Shown: positions 53,762 to 62,586 of the stretch, one piece after another
How the letters are laid out: the number at the start of each line of letters is the position of its first letter
Numbering within the stretch: the first letter of the stretch is position 1
NCBI GenBank assembly: GCA_937995335.1
Contig: CALKIH010000041.1
Location: 211,709-275,708 of the forward strand
Length of the DNA stretch: 64,000 nt
Direction: 5' to 3'
Source of the DNA: UBA2357 sp002344625
GTDB taxonomy: Bacteria > Pseudomonadota > Gammaproteobacteria > Burkholderiales > Rhodocyclaceae
Translations under genes and position numbers: made by a program
The notes under the pieces: generated by a model
What the model saw: only the letters and a program-made list of their open reading frames with translations
Databases searched by the model: none
What the model was told of the DNA's origin: nothing

Positions 53762-55141
53762 TCATGCGCGGCCGCACGCCCCGCCAGCCTCGTCTCCCCC
53801 GAGCAGCGCGCGGGCCGCCCCCGCCATGTACACCGACCCGGCGCAACAGATCAACGCCCGCGGATCCGCGCGCTGGCGTACATGTTCGACCGCCGGCGCG
53901 CAGCGGTCGAAGCAGAACGCCGGCATGGCGGGAAACAACCGCACCACCCGAGCCGCAAGCTGTTCCGGCGGAATCGAGCGCACTGGATCGGCACGGGTCA
54001 GCGTGACCGAGCCGGCCCCCTGCAGCAGGACCCGGAGCAGGCCGTCCAGATCCTTGCCGCTCGAAATCGAGAGCAGCCAATGCAGGCCGGCGTGCGGCAG
54101 GCGGGCGAGGGCCGCGCGCAGCGCATGCGCGGACGCGAGGGTGTGGGCACCATCGACGACGCGCCACGGGGCGCGGCCGACGATCTCGGTGCGGCCGGGC
54201 AAGCGCACGCTCGCAAAGCCGGCACTCGCCGCACCGGCAAGCTGCCCGGCCGCGACCAGGCCGCTGCGCGCCACGCATGCAAGCGCGATGGCGGCGCAGT
54301 GCCCGAGATGCGCTCCCAGGGCCGGCAGCACCGCCGGAAAGCGCATGCCGGGCAAGTGCAGGTCGAGCGCCAGCGCGGCATCGGCCAGATCCCCGACCAC
54401 GACCGAGAACTCGCGCCCCTCCACCCAGGCGCTCGCACCCACCGACACACATCGCTCGATCACGCAGCGGTGCGCCGGCTCGGGCAGCATGCCGATCACG
54501 GCGGGCACGCCGGCTTTGATCACGCCGGCCTTGTGGGCCGCGATCTGTGCGAGCGTGGCGCCGAGCCGGTCGGTATGCTCGAGCTCGATGCGGGTGATGC
54601 ATGCCACCCGCGGCACCACGACATTGGTCGAATCGAGGCGCCCGCCCAAACCGGCCTCGATCACGACGACGTCCAGCGCGGCGCGCTCGAACAGGTAAAA
54701 CGCCACCGCGGTCAATACGTCGAAGAAGGTGGGCGGATGATCGGGATGGCGCGCGCAGTATCCGCGCAGCACCGGTCTGAGCGTTTCGAGTGCGGCAGCC
54801 AGGGCCTGCGCCTCGATCTCGGCACCGCCGACCCTGATTCTTTCGGTCCAGCGCACCAGATGCGGCGACGTGAATGTGCCGGTCTTCAGCCCTGCCGCCT
54901 CGAGTATCGCCTCGGTCAGCAACGCGGTGCTACCCTTGCCCTTCGAACCCGCGATGTGGATCGCGCACAGGCGCCGGTGCGGATTGCCGAGCCCGTCCAG
55001 CAGCGCGGCGACCGCATGCTGTGGTCGCGCCTCGCGCGCGGCCGGGGTCGGAGTTGGCCCATGCGCCAGGCAATCGAGGAGGCGCCAGGCGTCGGCGGGG
55101 CCGGCGACCGGTGCCGACAGCAGGTCCGGCAGCATCGCCAT
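53762..55141 (-). CDS. FolC-like folate/Mur ligase family protein
   Basis: A 459-aa ATP-dependent ligase of the folylpolyglutamate/dihydrofolate synthase type. The P-loop appears as IAGSKGKGSTALLTEAIL (GSKGKGS for the usual GTNGKGS), followed by TGTFTSPHLVRWTERIRVGG, the standard folate-binding segment, and EAGLGGRLDSTNVV. The C-terminal ligase domain carries VVDGAHTLASA, with GAH where canonical FolC often has GAHN. Location next to purU, seven bases away, suggests a folate one-carbon role. Whether it is the housekeeping FolC or a paralogue cannot be decided from this window. Confidence 0.75.
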   Translation of the reverse strand: MAMLPDLLSAPVAGPADAWRLLDCLAHGPTPTPAAREARPQHAVAALLDGLGNPHRRLCAIHIAGSKGKGSTALLTEAILEAAGLKTGTFTSPHLVRWTERIRVGGAEIEAQALAAALETLRPVLRGYCARHPDHPPTFFDVLTAVAFYLFERAALDVVVIEAGLGGRLDSTNVVVPRVACITRIELEHTDRLGATLAQIAAHKAGVIKAGVPAVIGMLPEPAHRCVIERCVSVGASAWVEGREFSVVVGDLADAALALDLHLPGMRFPAVLPALGAHLGHCAAIALACVARSGLVAAGQLAGAASAGFASVRLPGRTEIVGRAPWRVVDGAHTLASAHALRAALARLPHAGLHWLLSISSGKDLDGLLRVLLQGAGSVTLTRADPVRSIPPEQLAARVVRLFPAMPAFCFDRCAPAVEHVRQRADPRALICCAGSVYMAGAARALLGGDEAGGACGRA

Positions 55142-55148
55142 GCGGTGC

Positions 55149-56024
55149 TCAGCGGAACACGACCGTCTTGTTGCCGTTCAGAAACACCCGTTGCTCGATG
55201 TGGTAGCGCACCGCGCGCGCGAGCGCGAGGCATTCGGTATCCCGGCCCACCGCCACCAGTTGCTCGGGACGGTAGGTGTGGTCGACCCGCTCGACCGCCT
55301 GCTCGATGATCGGCCCCTCGTCGAGATCGGAGGTGACATAGTGGGCCGTCGCGCCGATGAGCTTGACGCCGCGGTCATGCGCTTGATGATACGGCCGCGC
55401 GCCCTTGAAGCCGGGCAGAAACGAGTGGTGGATGTTGATCGCCCGTCCGGCCAGCTTGCTGCACAGATCCTCCGACAACACCTGCATGTAGCGCGCCAGC
55501 ACCACCAGCTCGGCACGGGTCTCGGCGATCAGCTCCAGCAGACGCGCCTCCTGTTGCGGCTTGTTCCCGGGCGTGACCGGCAGCAGATGGAAAGGCACGC
55601 CGTGCCAGCGGGCGAGCGGCTCGAGGTCGGGATGATTCGACACGATCGCCGCCACCTCCATCTTTAGTTCGCCGATGCGCTGGCGATACAGCAGATCGTT
55701 CAGGCAGTGGTCGAACTTCGACACCATCAACACCACCCGCGGCTTGACCAGGGTGTCGTGCAGGTCCCACTCCATGCTCTCTTCGGCCGCGACCGGGCCG
55801 AAGGCTTCGACCAGTTGATCGAGCCGGGGGGTCTCGCCCGGCGTGGTCGAAAACACTGCGCGGGCATAAAAACGTCCGGTCAGCACGTCGTCGAACTGTG
55901 CCATCTCCATGATGTAACAGCGGTTGCGCGCAAGGAATCCCGATATCCGGGCGATCGTGCCGATAGCGCCCGCGCAGGTCGCGCGCAGCACGTAAGTGTT
56001 CTTGCCCTCGGTCATTGCTGACAT
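55149..56024 (-). CDS. purU: Formyltetrahydrofolate deformylase
   Basis: PurU hydrolyses 10-formyltetrahydrofolate to tetrahydrofolate and formate, balancing one-carbon units. The 291-aa protein has an N-terminal ACT domain (YVLRATCAGAIGTIARISGFLARNRCYI) and a C-terminal formyltransferase-fold domain. That domain has the catalytic region INIHHSFLPGFKGARPYHQAHDRGVKLIGATAHYVTSDLDEGPI, with its conserved His and Asp. The start MSAMTEGK at 56024 is chosen over an upstream extension. It is divergent from the radical SAM gene and just before the FolC-like gene on its strand. Confidence 0.93.
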   Translation of the reverse strand: MSAMTEGKNTYVLRATCAGAIGTIARISGFLARNRCYIMEMAQFDDVLTGRFYARAVFSTTPGETPRLDQLVEAFGPVAAEESMEWDLHDTLVKPRVVLMVSKFDHCLNDLLYRQRIGELKMEVAAIVSNHPDLEPLARWHGVPFHLLPVTPGNKPQQEARLLELIAETRAELVVLARYMQVLSEDLCSKLAGRAINIHHSFLPGFKGARPYHQAHDRGVKLIGATAHYVTSDLDEGPIIEQAVERVDHTYRPEQLVAVGRDTECLALARAVRYHIEQRVFLNGNKTVVFR

Positions 56025-56160
56025 GCTTGATTCTCCAGGGTACTTCGCAGGTTGCAGGTGAGATTCGCGCCATGCGCGCGGCGCGCGCGGGCAGACCGCC
56101 CGACCGCGAACCGACCACCACGGCACACAACGCGTATTATCCCGGATCGACCCGCGCGGC

Positions 56161-56166
56161 TATAGT
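56161..56166 (+). promoter_or_regulatory. -10 element close to the radical SAM start
   Basis: TATAGT lies only 10 bases before the ATG at 56177. A start site about seven bases after it would give a leader of only a few bases, so the transcript may be nearly leaderless. The -35 match (TTATCC) is weak. Confidence 0.35.
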
Positions 56167-56176
56167 GCGGTGATTC

Positions 56177-58111
56177 ATGAATTCGCTCAGGACCAAGATC
56201 ATTAAGCGCTTGCCAAGTGCCCCCCGGGTGCTTTCCATCATCCCGCCGATGACGCAGCTCAACACGCCCTATCCGTCCACGGCTTATCTCACCGGCTTCT
56301 TGCGCTCGCGCGGCATCGATGCGGTGCAGGACGACCTGGCCCTCGCGCTGGTGCTGACGCTGTTTTCGCCCGCCGGGCTCGATTCGATCCGCGCCTGCGC
56401 CACCGCACTGCCGGAGCATGCGCGCGCGCCGGTGGTATCGCATTTTCTCGCCGAATTCCCACGCTACCGCAGTACCGTCGCGACCGGCATCGCCTTTCTG
56501 CAAGGTCGCGATCCGACCATCGCACACCGCATCGCCAGCAGCAGCTTTCTGCCCGAAGGACCGCGCTTCGCGGCGCTGGACGCGTATATCGACCCGGACG
56601 GCGGCGATCCGCTCGCATGGGCCTTCGGCGCGCTCGGGGTACACGACCGCGCCCGCCATCTGGCCACGCTCTACCTGAACGATCTCGCCGACGTACTGCG
56701 CGAAGCGGTCGATCCGCGCTTCGAATTCGTGCGCTATGCCGAATCGCTTGCCCGCAGCCAGGCCAGCTTCGACGCGCTGGCGGAGGCGCTCGCCGCCCCC
56801 GCCACGCTCGTCGACACCACTTTGCATGCGCTCACGCTGGCAAGCATCGCGCGCCACCGCCCGCAGGTGGTCCTGCTGTCGGTGCCCTTCCCCGGCGCGG
56901 TCTACGGCGCGTTCCGGATTGCGCAGTCGATCAAGGCGGCGGCGCCGGACATCGTCACCGTGCTCGGTGGCGGCTTCGTGAACACCGAACTGCGCGAACT
57001 CGCCGAGCCGCGGGTGTTCGACCACTTCGACTATGTCACGCTCGACGACGGCGAGCGACCGCTGCTGGCGCTGCTGGCGCATCTGTCCGGGGCGCGCTCG
57101 GCCACGCGACTGGTGCGCACGTTCCTGCGCGAGCCGGAAAGCGGTGCGGTGCGCTATGTGAACCTGGCCGAGCCCGACATCGCGTTCGCCGAAGTCGGCA
57201 CCCCGACCTGGGACGGCCTGCCGCTCGACCGCTACCTGTCGATTCTCGACATGCTCAACCCGATGCACCGGCTATGGTCGGACGGACGCTGGAACAAGCT
57301 CACCGTGGCCCACGGCTGCTACTGGAAGAAATGCAGCTTCTGCGACGTCAGCCTCGACTACATCTCGCGCTACGACGGCGCATCGGCCGAGACGCTGGTC
57401 GACCGGATCGAGGCGATCATCGCCGAAACCGGCCAGACCGGTTTCCACTTCGTCGACGAGGCCGCGCCCCCCAAGGCGCTCAAGACCCTGGCGCTGGAAC
57501 TGTTGCGGCGCGGCGTGGCGATCTCGTGGTGGGGCAACATCCGCTTCGAAAAATCCTTCACCCCCGAGCTGTGCCGCCTGCTTGCCGACAGCGGCTGCAT
57601 CGCGATCTCGGGCGGCCTCGAAGTGGCGTCGGACCGGCTGCTCAAGCTGATGAAGAAGGGGGTGTCGGTAGACCAGGTGGCACGCGTCACCCATGCCTTC
57701 GCCGAGGCGGGGGTGCTGGTTCACGCCTACCTGATGTACGGTTTTCCGACCCAGACCGTGCATGACACAGTCGACGCCCTCGAATACGTACGGCAGCTCT
57801 TCGAGGCCGGCTGCATCCAGTCGGGTTTCTTTCACCGCTTCGCGTGTACGGTCCATTCCCCGGTCGGCCTCAACCCCGAGGAATATGGCATTGAGCTGAT
57901 CCCGCTGCCGCCCGGGCGTTTCGCGAAGAACGACATCGGCTTCATCGACCCGGCCGGTGTCGATCACGATGCCCTCGGCGAAGCGCTCAACCGGGCGCTG
58001 TACAACTACATGCACGGGATCGGGCTCGAGAGCGACGTGCGGAACTGGTTCGCCGAGCGCGTGCCGCGGCCTCGCGTGCCCCGCCAGTTCATCGCGCGGG
58101 CGCTGCGCTGA
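56177..58111 (+). CDS. B12-binding radical SAM protein (CX4CX2C cluster motif)
   Basis: A 644-aa protein with a B12-binding-like Rossmann domain (about 200-310; VVLLSVPFPGAVYGAFRIAQSIKAAAPD; VLGGGFVNTE) followed by a radical SAM core. The cluster cysteines are Cys381, Cys386 and Cys389 in GCYWKKCSFCDV, a CX4CX2C spacing rather than CX3CX2C. The rest of the core (HFVDEAAPPKALKTLALELLRRG; SGGLEVASDRLLKLMKKGV) is normal. The reaction is unknown; possible roles include methylation or modification of a small molecule or peptide. It is divergent from purU, with no visible precursor peptide. Confidence 0.85.
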   Translation: MNSLRTKIIKRLPSAPRVLSIIPPMTQLNTPYPSTAYLTGFLRSRGIDAVQDDLALALVLTLFSPAGLDSIRACATALPEHARAPVVSHFLAEFPRYRSTVATGIAFLQGRDPTIAHRIASSSFLPEGPRFAALDAYIDPDGGDPLAWAFGALGVHDRARHLATLYLNDLADVLREAVDPRFEFVRYAESLARSQASFDALAEALAAPATLVDTTLHALTLASIARHRPQVVLLSVPFPGAVYGAFRIAQSIKAAAPDIVTVLGGGFVNTELRELAEPRVFDHFDYVTLDDGERPLLALLAHLSGARSATRLVRTFLREPESGAVRYVNLAEPDIAFAEVGTPTWDGLPLDRYLSILDMLNPMHRLWSDGRWNKLTVAHGCYWKKCSFCDVSLDYISRYDGASAETLVDRIEAIIAETGQTGFHFVDEAAPPKALKTLALELLRRGVAISWWGNIRFEKSFTPELCRLLADSGCIAISGGLEVASDRLLKLMKKGVSVDQVARVTHAFAEAGVLVHAYLMYGFPTQTVHDTVDALEYVRQLFEAGCIQSGFFHRFACTVHSPVGLNPEEYGIELIPLPPGRFAKNDIGFIDPAGVDHDALGEALNRALYNYMHGIGLESDVRNWFAERVPRPRVPRQFIARALR

Positions 58112-58135
58112 CCACGCCGCGGCGGTGCGGCGCGC

Positions 58136-59281
58136 TCAGTGCAGATAGCCCCACAGCGGCTGCCAGTCATAGGCCGGCAGGCGCGGCTGGTCGTCGTGCG
58201 CATAGCCCTGGATGCGGCAATCGCGCGGGCCGATCTTGCGCGTGCGCGGCGTATCCTGCGGCCGTCCGTTGGCGTCGAGAAAGGCCAGCACCTCCCTCGG
58301 CATTCCGCCCGCATCGTGCGCGCGCCGGCTGATGATCGCCATCTCGCCATTCGACAGGCGCACCACGCTGCCGGGCGGAAAACTGCCGAGCCGCCCCATC
58401 AGCAACCTCACCAGGGTCTGGTCGAGCCGCTCCAGGTCGGCGCTGAAGACATGCTGTATGAGTCTCGCCGGATCGCGCGCCTGATGAATGCTCCAGTACT
58501 GCGGCGCGCGCCGCTTGCGCCCGCGCAGACGCGCCGCCAGCACGTCGGCGACCCGCAGCATGCGCGCCTGCAGGATGATCTCGCCGCGCATCAGCCCCAG
58601 CGGGTAGCCACTGCCGTCGAGGTTCTCATGATGCTGTGCCACCGCGAGGCGCCATTCGTCGGGGAAACCGCCGATGCGCGCCAGCAGCCGTTCGGCATGC
58701 GCGGGATGCACCGACAGCGCATCGCGCGAATCCTGGTCGGGCACGCCGCCGAGCGCGAACATGTCGTCGTGCAGGCGCATGCTGCCGAGATTCATGGTCA
58801 GTGCCGCACCGATCAGCTTGATGACCTCCTGCGCCGCCAAGCCATTGGCGCTGCCCAGCTCGGCGGCGAACAACGCAGCCATGATCGCATGGCAGACACT
58901 CGGCCGATTGAACGAGACCATGCGGGCGAAGCCGATGCACGCATCCGGGTCGAGCACCCAGGCGCTGAAAGTCTCGCTGGCCAAGCCCATAAAAGCTTCG
59001 CTTTCGACCATGCGGCCGGCCACCAGCAACTCGTCGAGCATCGACAGCGCCTCGCCCACGTCGCGCAGCGTGCGCAGCGGATGCCCGCTCGAAACGCGGG
59101 TGGCCTGAGAGGCACGGCAATACAGGCGGCGGCTTTCGGGCATCGCCGCGCCGATCGAGTGGTTGATGGTGGCCCCTTCGCGCAGCAGCAAGGTACCGCG
59201 CACATCGAAGAAATCACACGGCGCGGGCTGGCCCAGCAGCCCGGGCGGCACCGCAACAGGACGTAGAATCGAATCGAGCAT
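58136..59281 (-). CDS. HD-GYP-like protein with a degenerate HD motif
   Basis: A 381-aa protein whose middle resembles an HD-GYP phosphodiesterase domain. The GYP side is complete: HHENLDGSGYPLGLMRGEI (HHE 217-219, GYP 225-227), with VHPAHAERLL at 191-200. The HD side is not: where active enzymes have LLHDIGK this protein reads ALTMNLGSM (Met163, Asn164). It is therefore unlikely to hydrolyse c-di-GMP in the usual way and may be a binding or regulatory protein. A C-terminal region of about 100 residues follows. It stands alone and is convergent with the radical SAM gene. Confidence 0.8.
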   Translation of the reverse strand: MLDSILRPVAVPPGLLGQPAPCDFFDVRGTLLLREGATINHSIGAAMPESRRLYCRASQATRVSSGHPLRTLRDVGEALSMLDELLVAGRMVESEAFMGLASETFSAWVLDPDACIGFARMVSFNRPSVCHAIMAALFAAELGSANGLAAQEVIKLIGAALTMNLGSMRLHDDMFALGGVPDQDSRDALSVHPAHAERLLARIGGFPDEWRLAVAQHHENLDGSGYPLGLMRGEIILQARMLRVADVLAARLRGRKRRAPQYWSIHQARDPARLIQHVFSADLERLDQTLVRLLMGRLGSFPPGSVVRLSNGEMAIISRRAHDAGGMPREVLAFLDANGRPQDTPRTRKIGPRDCRIQGYAHDDQPRLPAYDWQPLWGYLH

Positions 59282-59559
59282 GGCTGGGGGCTCCCCGAGT
59301 CGCCGGCGAACATCGCCGCAACGTACTCATCGAGGTCTTTTGCGAGTTTCGTGCCAGCGCCGGAAATCGGCCGTGCCGATCTCCGCGGGCAGGCTGGCAA
59401 TGCGCGGACGACCCATTTTAGCGGCCACCACCGGCACGAGGCGAGCCCCGACCCGCACTTTGGTGCACACTGCGGGCGATCAGGCCCGGCACACGGTCGC
59501 TTCTTGCCGGCAATTTATACACCCTCTTGCCGCCCGCCGGCGAAACCGGGAGACGCCAG

Positions 59560-60063
59560 ATGCACCCACCCTCCGACATCCGCAGCGACGCGCTGCCCGT
59601 AACCGGCCGGGGCCTGGTCCGGGACGACTGGATCGATTACAACGGTCACATGAACGTTGCCTACTACGTGCTTGCGTTCGACCAGGGCACGGACGGGTTG
59701 CTCGACCTCTTCGGGCTCGACGCCGACTATCGCGGCCGCACCGCCCATTCGACGTTTGCGCTCGAGATGCATGTGACCTACAAGCGCGAGATCGGCCACG
59801 CCGAGCCTTACCTGATCACGTCGCGCGTGCTCGACGCGGATCACAAGCGCATTCACATGTTCCACGAGATGCACCACGCGACAGAAGGCTGGCTGGCCGC
59901 AAGCAACGAGGTGATCACGATGCACATCGACCTGACCCGGCGACGCTCGCGGGCGTTTCCGCCCGAAGTGCAGGCACGCGTGGATGCGATGAAAGCGGCG
60001 CACGCGCAGCTGCCGCGTCCGGCCGCCGCGGGCCACACGATCGCGATCGGGCGCGCCGACTGA
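59560..60063 (+). CDS. Acyl-CoA thioesterase (4HBT hot-dog family)
   Basis: A 167-aa hot-dog thioesterase. The motif VRDDWIDYNGHMNVAYYVLAFDQGTDGLL contains the 4HBT active region (YNGHMNVAYY), as in betainyl-CoA thioesterases associated with carnitine breakdown. ATG 59560 is preceded by GGGAG at eight bases; a TTG at 59527 is less likely. No carnitine dehydrogenase is nearby, so the substrate is open. It lies 69 bases before the decarboxylase gene and may be co-transcribed. Confidence 0.82.
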   Translation: MHPPSDIRSDALPVTGRGLVRDDWIDYNGHMNVAYYVLAFDQGTDGLLDLFGLDADYRGRTAHSTFALEMHVTYKREIGHAEPYLITSRVLDADHKRIHMFHEMHHATEGWLAASNEVITMHIDLTRRRSRAFPPEVQARVDAMKAAHAQLPRPAAAGHTIAIGRAD

Positions 60064-60132
60064 GGCCGCGCGACGCCCCCCGCAAAGACGCACCGGATTT
60101 CCGCACCCCCTTCCCAGCCTTCGGAGAGAAAC

Positions 60133-62445
60133 ATGTTAGAGCGCACCAACAAGCAACTCACGCGGCGCCTGCTGATCGTCGACGACCAGCTCGGCGAGGC
60201 GGTGGTGTGTACCCGCGGCCGTGCGCTCGACGACATCGTGCAGGAGTTCCGGCGCCGTGGCGTGGTCGTGATCGAAGCCCGCTCGTTCGAGGACGGCCAG
60301 GCCGCGGTGATCTCCGACGCCGCCCTCCACGGCATCTTCATCGACTGGACTCTCGGCATGAACGACAGCGAATCGCACGCGCTGGCGATCGACCTGCTGC
60401 GCACGGTGAGAAAGCGCAATGCCAACGTGCCGATCTTCCTCACCGCCGACCGCGAGGCCAAGCAAACCCTTACCACCGAGGCGCTCGAGCTCGCCGACGA
60501 GTTCGTGTGGCTGCTCGAAGACACCGCGCCGTTCATCGCCGGCCGGGCGATGTCGGCGATGGACCGCTACCTGGCGCAGTTGCTGCCCCCCTTCACCCAT
60601 GCGCTGCTGCGCTACACCAGCCTCGACGAATACTCATGGGCCGCGCCCGGCCACCAGGGCGGCATCGCGTTCACCAAGTCGCCGGTCGGGCGGTTGTTCT
60701 TCGACTTCTTCGGCGAGAACCTGTTTCGCACCGACACCGGCATCGAGCGCACCGCGCTCGGTTCGCTGCTCGACCACAGCGGCCCGATCCGCGAAGCCGA
60801 GGACTACGCCGCACGCGTGTTCGGCGCCCATGCCTCGTACTCGGTGCTGAACGGCACCTCGGCATCCAACCGGGTGGTGTTCATGGCCTGTGTCGGCGAG
60901 CGCCAGTTCGCGCTGTGCGATCGCAACTGCCACAAATCGGTCGAACAAGGGCTGGTGCTGAGCGGCGGCATCCCTGTCTACTTCGTGCCGACCCGCAACC
61001 GTTACGGCATCATCGGGCCGATTCCCGCCGGGCAGTTCCGGCCCGAGGCGATCGCGGCCGCGCTTGCCGCCCATCCGCTGCGGGATCAGGCGGCACGGCC
61101 CGATGCCGACTATGCGGTGGTGACCAACTGCACCTACGACGGCATGTGCCTGAACGCCACCCAGGCCGAGGCGCTGCTCGCCCGGAGCGTCGATCGCATT
61201 CATTTCGACGAAGCCTGGTTCGGTTATGCGCGCTTCAACCCGATGTACCGCGACCGCTTCGCGATGCGCGGCGACCCGGCCGAGCACCCCGCCGACGGCC
61301 CGACGGTGTTCGCCACCCACTCCACCCACAAGCTGCTGGCCGCCTTGTCGCAGGCGTCCTACATCCATGTGCGCAACGGCCGCAATCCGGTCGAACACTC
61401 GCGCTTCAACGAATCCTTCGTGATCCAGGCGTCGACGTCGCCGCTGTATGTGCTGCTCGCGTCGAACGAGATCGGCGCCGCGATGATGGACGGCCCGGGC
61501 GGCACCACCCTGACCCAGGAGGTCATCAACGAGGCCGTCGATTTTCGCCAGGCCCTCGCGCGCGCGCACCGGGAATTCAGCAGCCGCGGCGACTGGTTCT
61601 TCGCCCCCTGGAACGCCCCGGAAATCACCGACGCGGCCAGCGGACTGCCGCTCGCGTTCGCCGACGCCGACCCGGTCCAGCTCGCCACCGACCCGAAGTG
61701 CTGGATGCTCGAACCGGGCGACGACTGGCACGGCTTCGAGGGCCTCGACCCCGGCTGGTGCATGCTCGATCCGGTCAAGGCCGGGATCATCATGCCCGGC
61801 ATGGGCGCCGACGGCCGCCTCCAGGATTTCGGCATCCCGGCGGCGATCGTCAATGCCTACCTCTACCGCAACAACATCATTCCGTCGCGCTCGACCGATT
61901 TCATGATCCTGTGCCTGTTCACGATGGGCGTGACCAAGGGCAAGTGGGGCACGCTGATCAGCGTGCTGCTGTCGTTCAAGCGCCTCTATGACGACAATGC
62001 GCCGCTCGCCGCGGTGCTGCCCGACCTGGTCGCCGCCCATCCGGCGCGCTACCGCAAGCGAGGCCTGCGCGAGCTTTCCGACGAGATGTTCGGCCACATG
62101 GCGCGCAGCCGCATGGACCACCTTCAGGCGCAGGCCTTCGGCAGCCTGCCGCTACCGGTCACGACCCCGCGGATCGCGTTCCAGCGCCTGCAGGCGGGCG
62201 AAGCCGAACTGGTGCCGCTCGACGCGAGCGCGAACCGCGTGACCGCGGTCGGCATCATCCCCTACCCGCCCGGCATTCCGATCGTGATGCCGGGCGAAAA
62301 CATGGGGCCCGACGACGGACCGTGGATACGCTACATCCGCGCCGTACAGGATTGGGGGTGCGCCTTCCCGGGCTTCGAGCGGGAGGTCGAAGGCGCGGTG
62401 GTCGTCGACGGCCTCTTCCACTTCTGGTGCCTGAAGCGCGACTAG
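60133..62445 (+). CDS. Orn/Lys/Arg decarboxylase (arginine/lysine-type, fold type I)
   Basis: A 770-aa PLP enzyme of the large inducible decarboxylase group (AdiA/LdcI/SpeC). The N-terminal wing is a flavodoxin/receiver-like domain (LLIVDDQLGEAVVC; GIFIDWTLGMND). PLP is bound by Lys400 in ATHSTHKLLAALSQ, with HFDEAWFGYA before it. The C-terminal domain has PYPPGIPIVMPGE. The product is a polyamine or agmatine/cadaverine, which also counters acid. The exact amino-acid substrate is not evident; arginine or lysine are likeliest. There is no antiporter gene beside it. Confidence 0.88.
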   Translation: MLERTNKQLTRRLLIVDDQLGEAVVCTRGRALDDIVQEFRRRGVVVIEARSFEDGQAAVISDAALHGIFIDWTLGMNDSESHALAIDLLRTVRKRNANVPIFLTADREAKQTLTTEALELADEFVWLLEDTAPFIAGRAMSAMDRYLAQLLPPFTHALLRYTSLDEYSWAAPGHQGGIAFTKSPVGRLFFDFFGENLFRTDTGIERTALGSLLDHSGPIREAEDYAARVFGAHASYSVLNGTSASNRVVFMACVGERQFALCDRNCHKSVEQGLVLSGGIPVYFVPTRNRYGIIGPIPAGQFRPEAIAAALAAHPLRDQAARPDADYAVVTNCTYDGMCLNATQAEALLARSVDRIHFDEAWFGYARFNPMYRDRFAMRGDPAEHPADGPTVFATHSTHKLLAALSQASYIHVRNGRNPVEHSRFNESFVIQASTSPLYVLLASNEIGAAMMDGPGGTTLTQEVINEAVDFRQALARAHREFSSRGDWFFAPWNAPEITDAASGLPLAFADADPVQLATDPKCWMLEPGDDWHGFEGLDPGWCMLDPVKAGIIMPGMGADGRLQDFGIPAAIVNAYLYRNNIIPSRSTDFMILCLFTMGVTKGKWGTLISVLLSFKRLYDDNAPLAAVLPDLVAAHPARYRKRGLRELSDEMFGHMARSRMDHLQAQAFGSLPLPVTTPRIAFQRLQAGEAELVPLDASANRVTAVGIIPYPPGIPIVMPGENMGPDDGPWIRYIRAVQDWGCAFPGFEREVEGAVVVDGLFHFWCLKRD

Positions 62446-62478
62446 CGCAGGCCTGGCGGGCGAGGCCGCGGCGCCGAC

Positions 62479-62520
62479 TTGACCGGTATCAATCCAATTT
62501 GTCGCCAGGCTGGATAGCAT
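62479..62520 (+). promoter_or_regulatory. FNR/DNR box and -10 of the cytochrome lipoprotein gene
   Basis: TTGACCGGTATCAA at 62479-62492 fits TTGAY-N4-ATCAA closely. TAGCAT at 62515-62520 starts 29.5 bases from the box centre, exactly the class II spacing in which the box is centred at -41.5. This is the best regulatory site in the window and predicts low-oxygen activation. Confidence 0.7.
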
Positions 62521-62586
62521 GGGACATCGGTCCTCGCGGCATCTCGCCGCGAGGACGCGCAACCCGTCAATGCAAGGAGAATCGCG

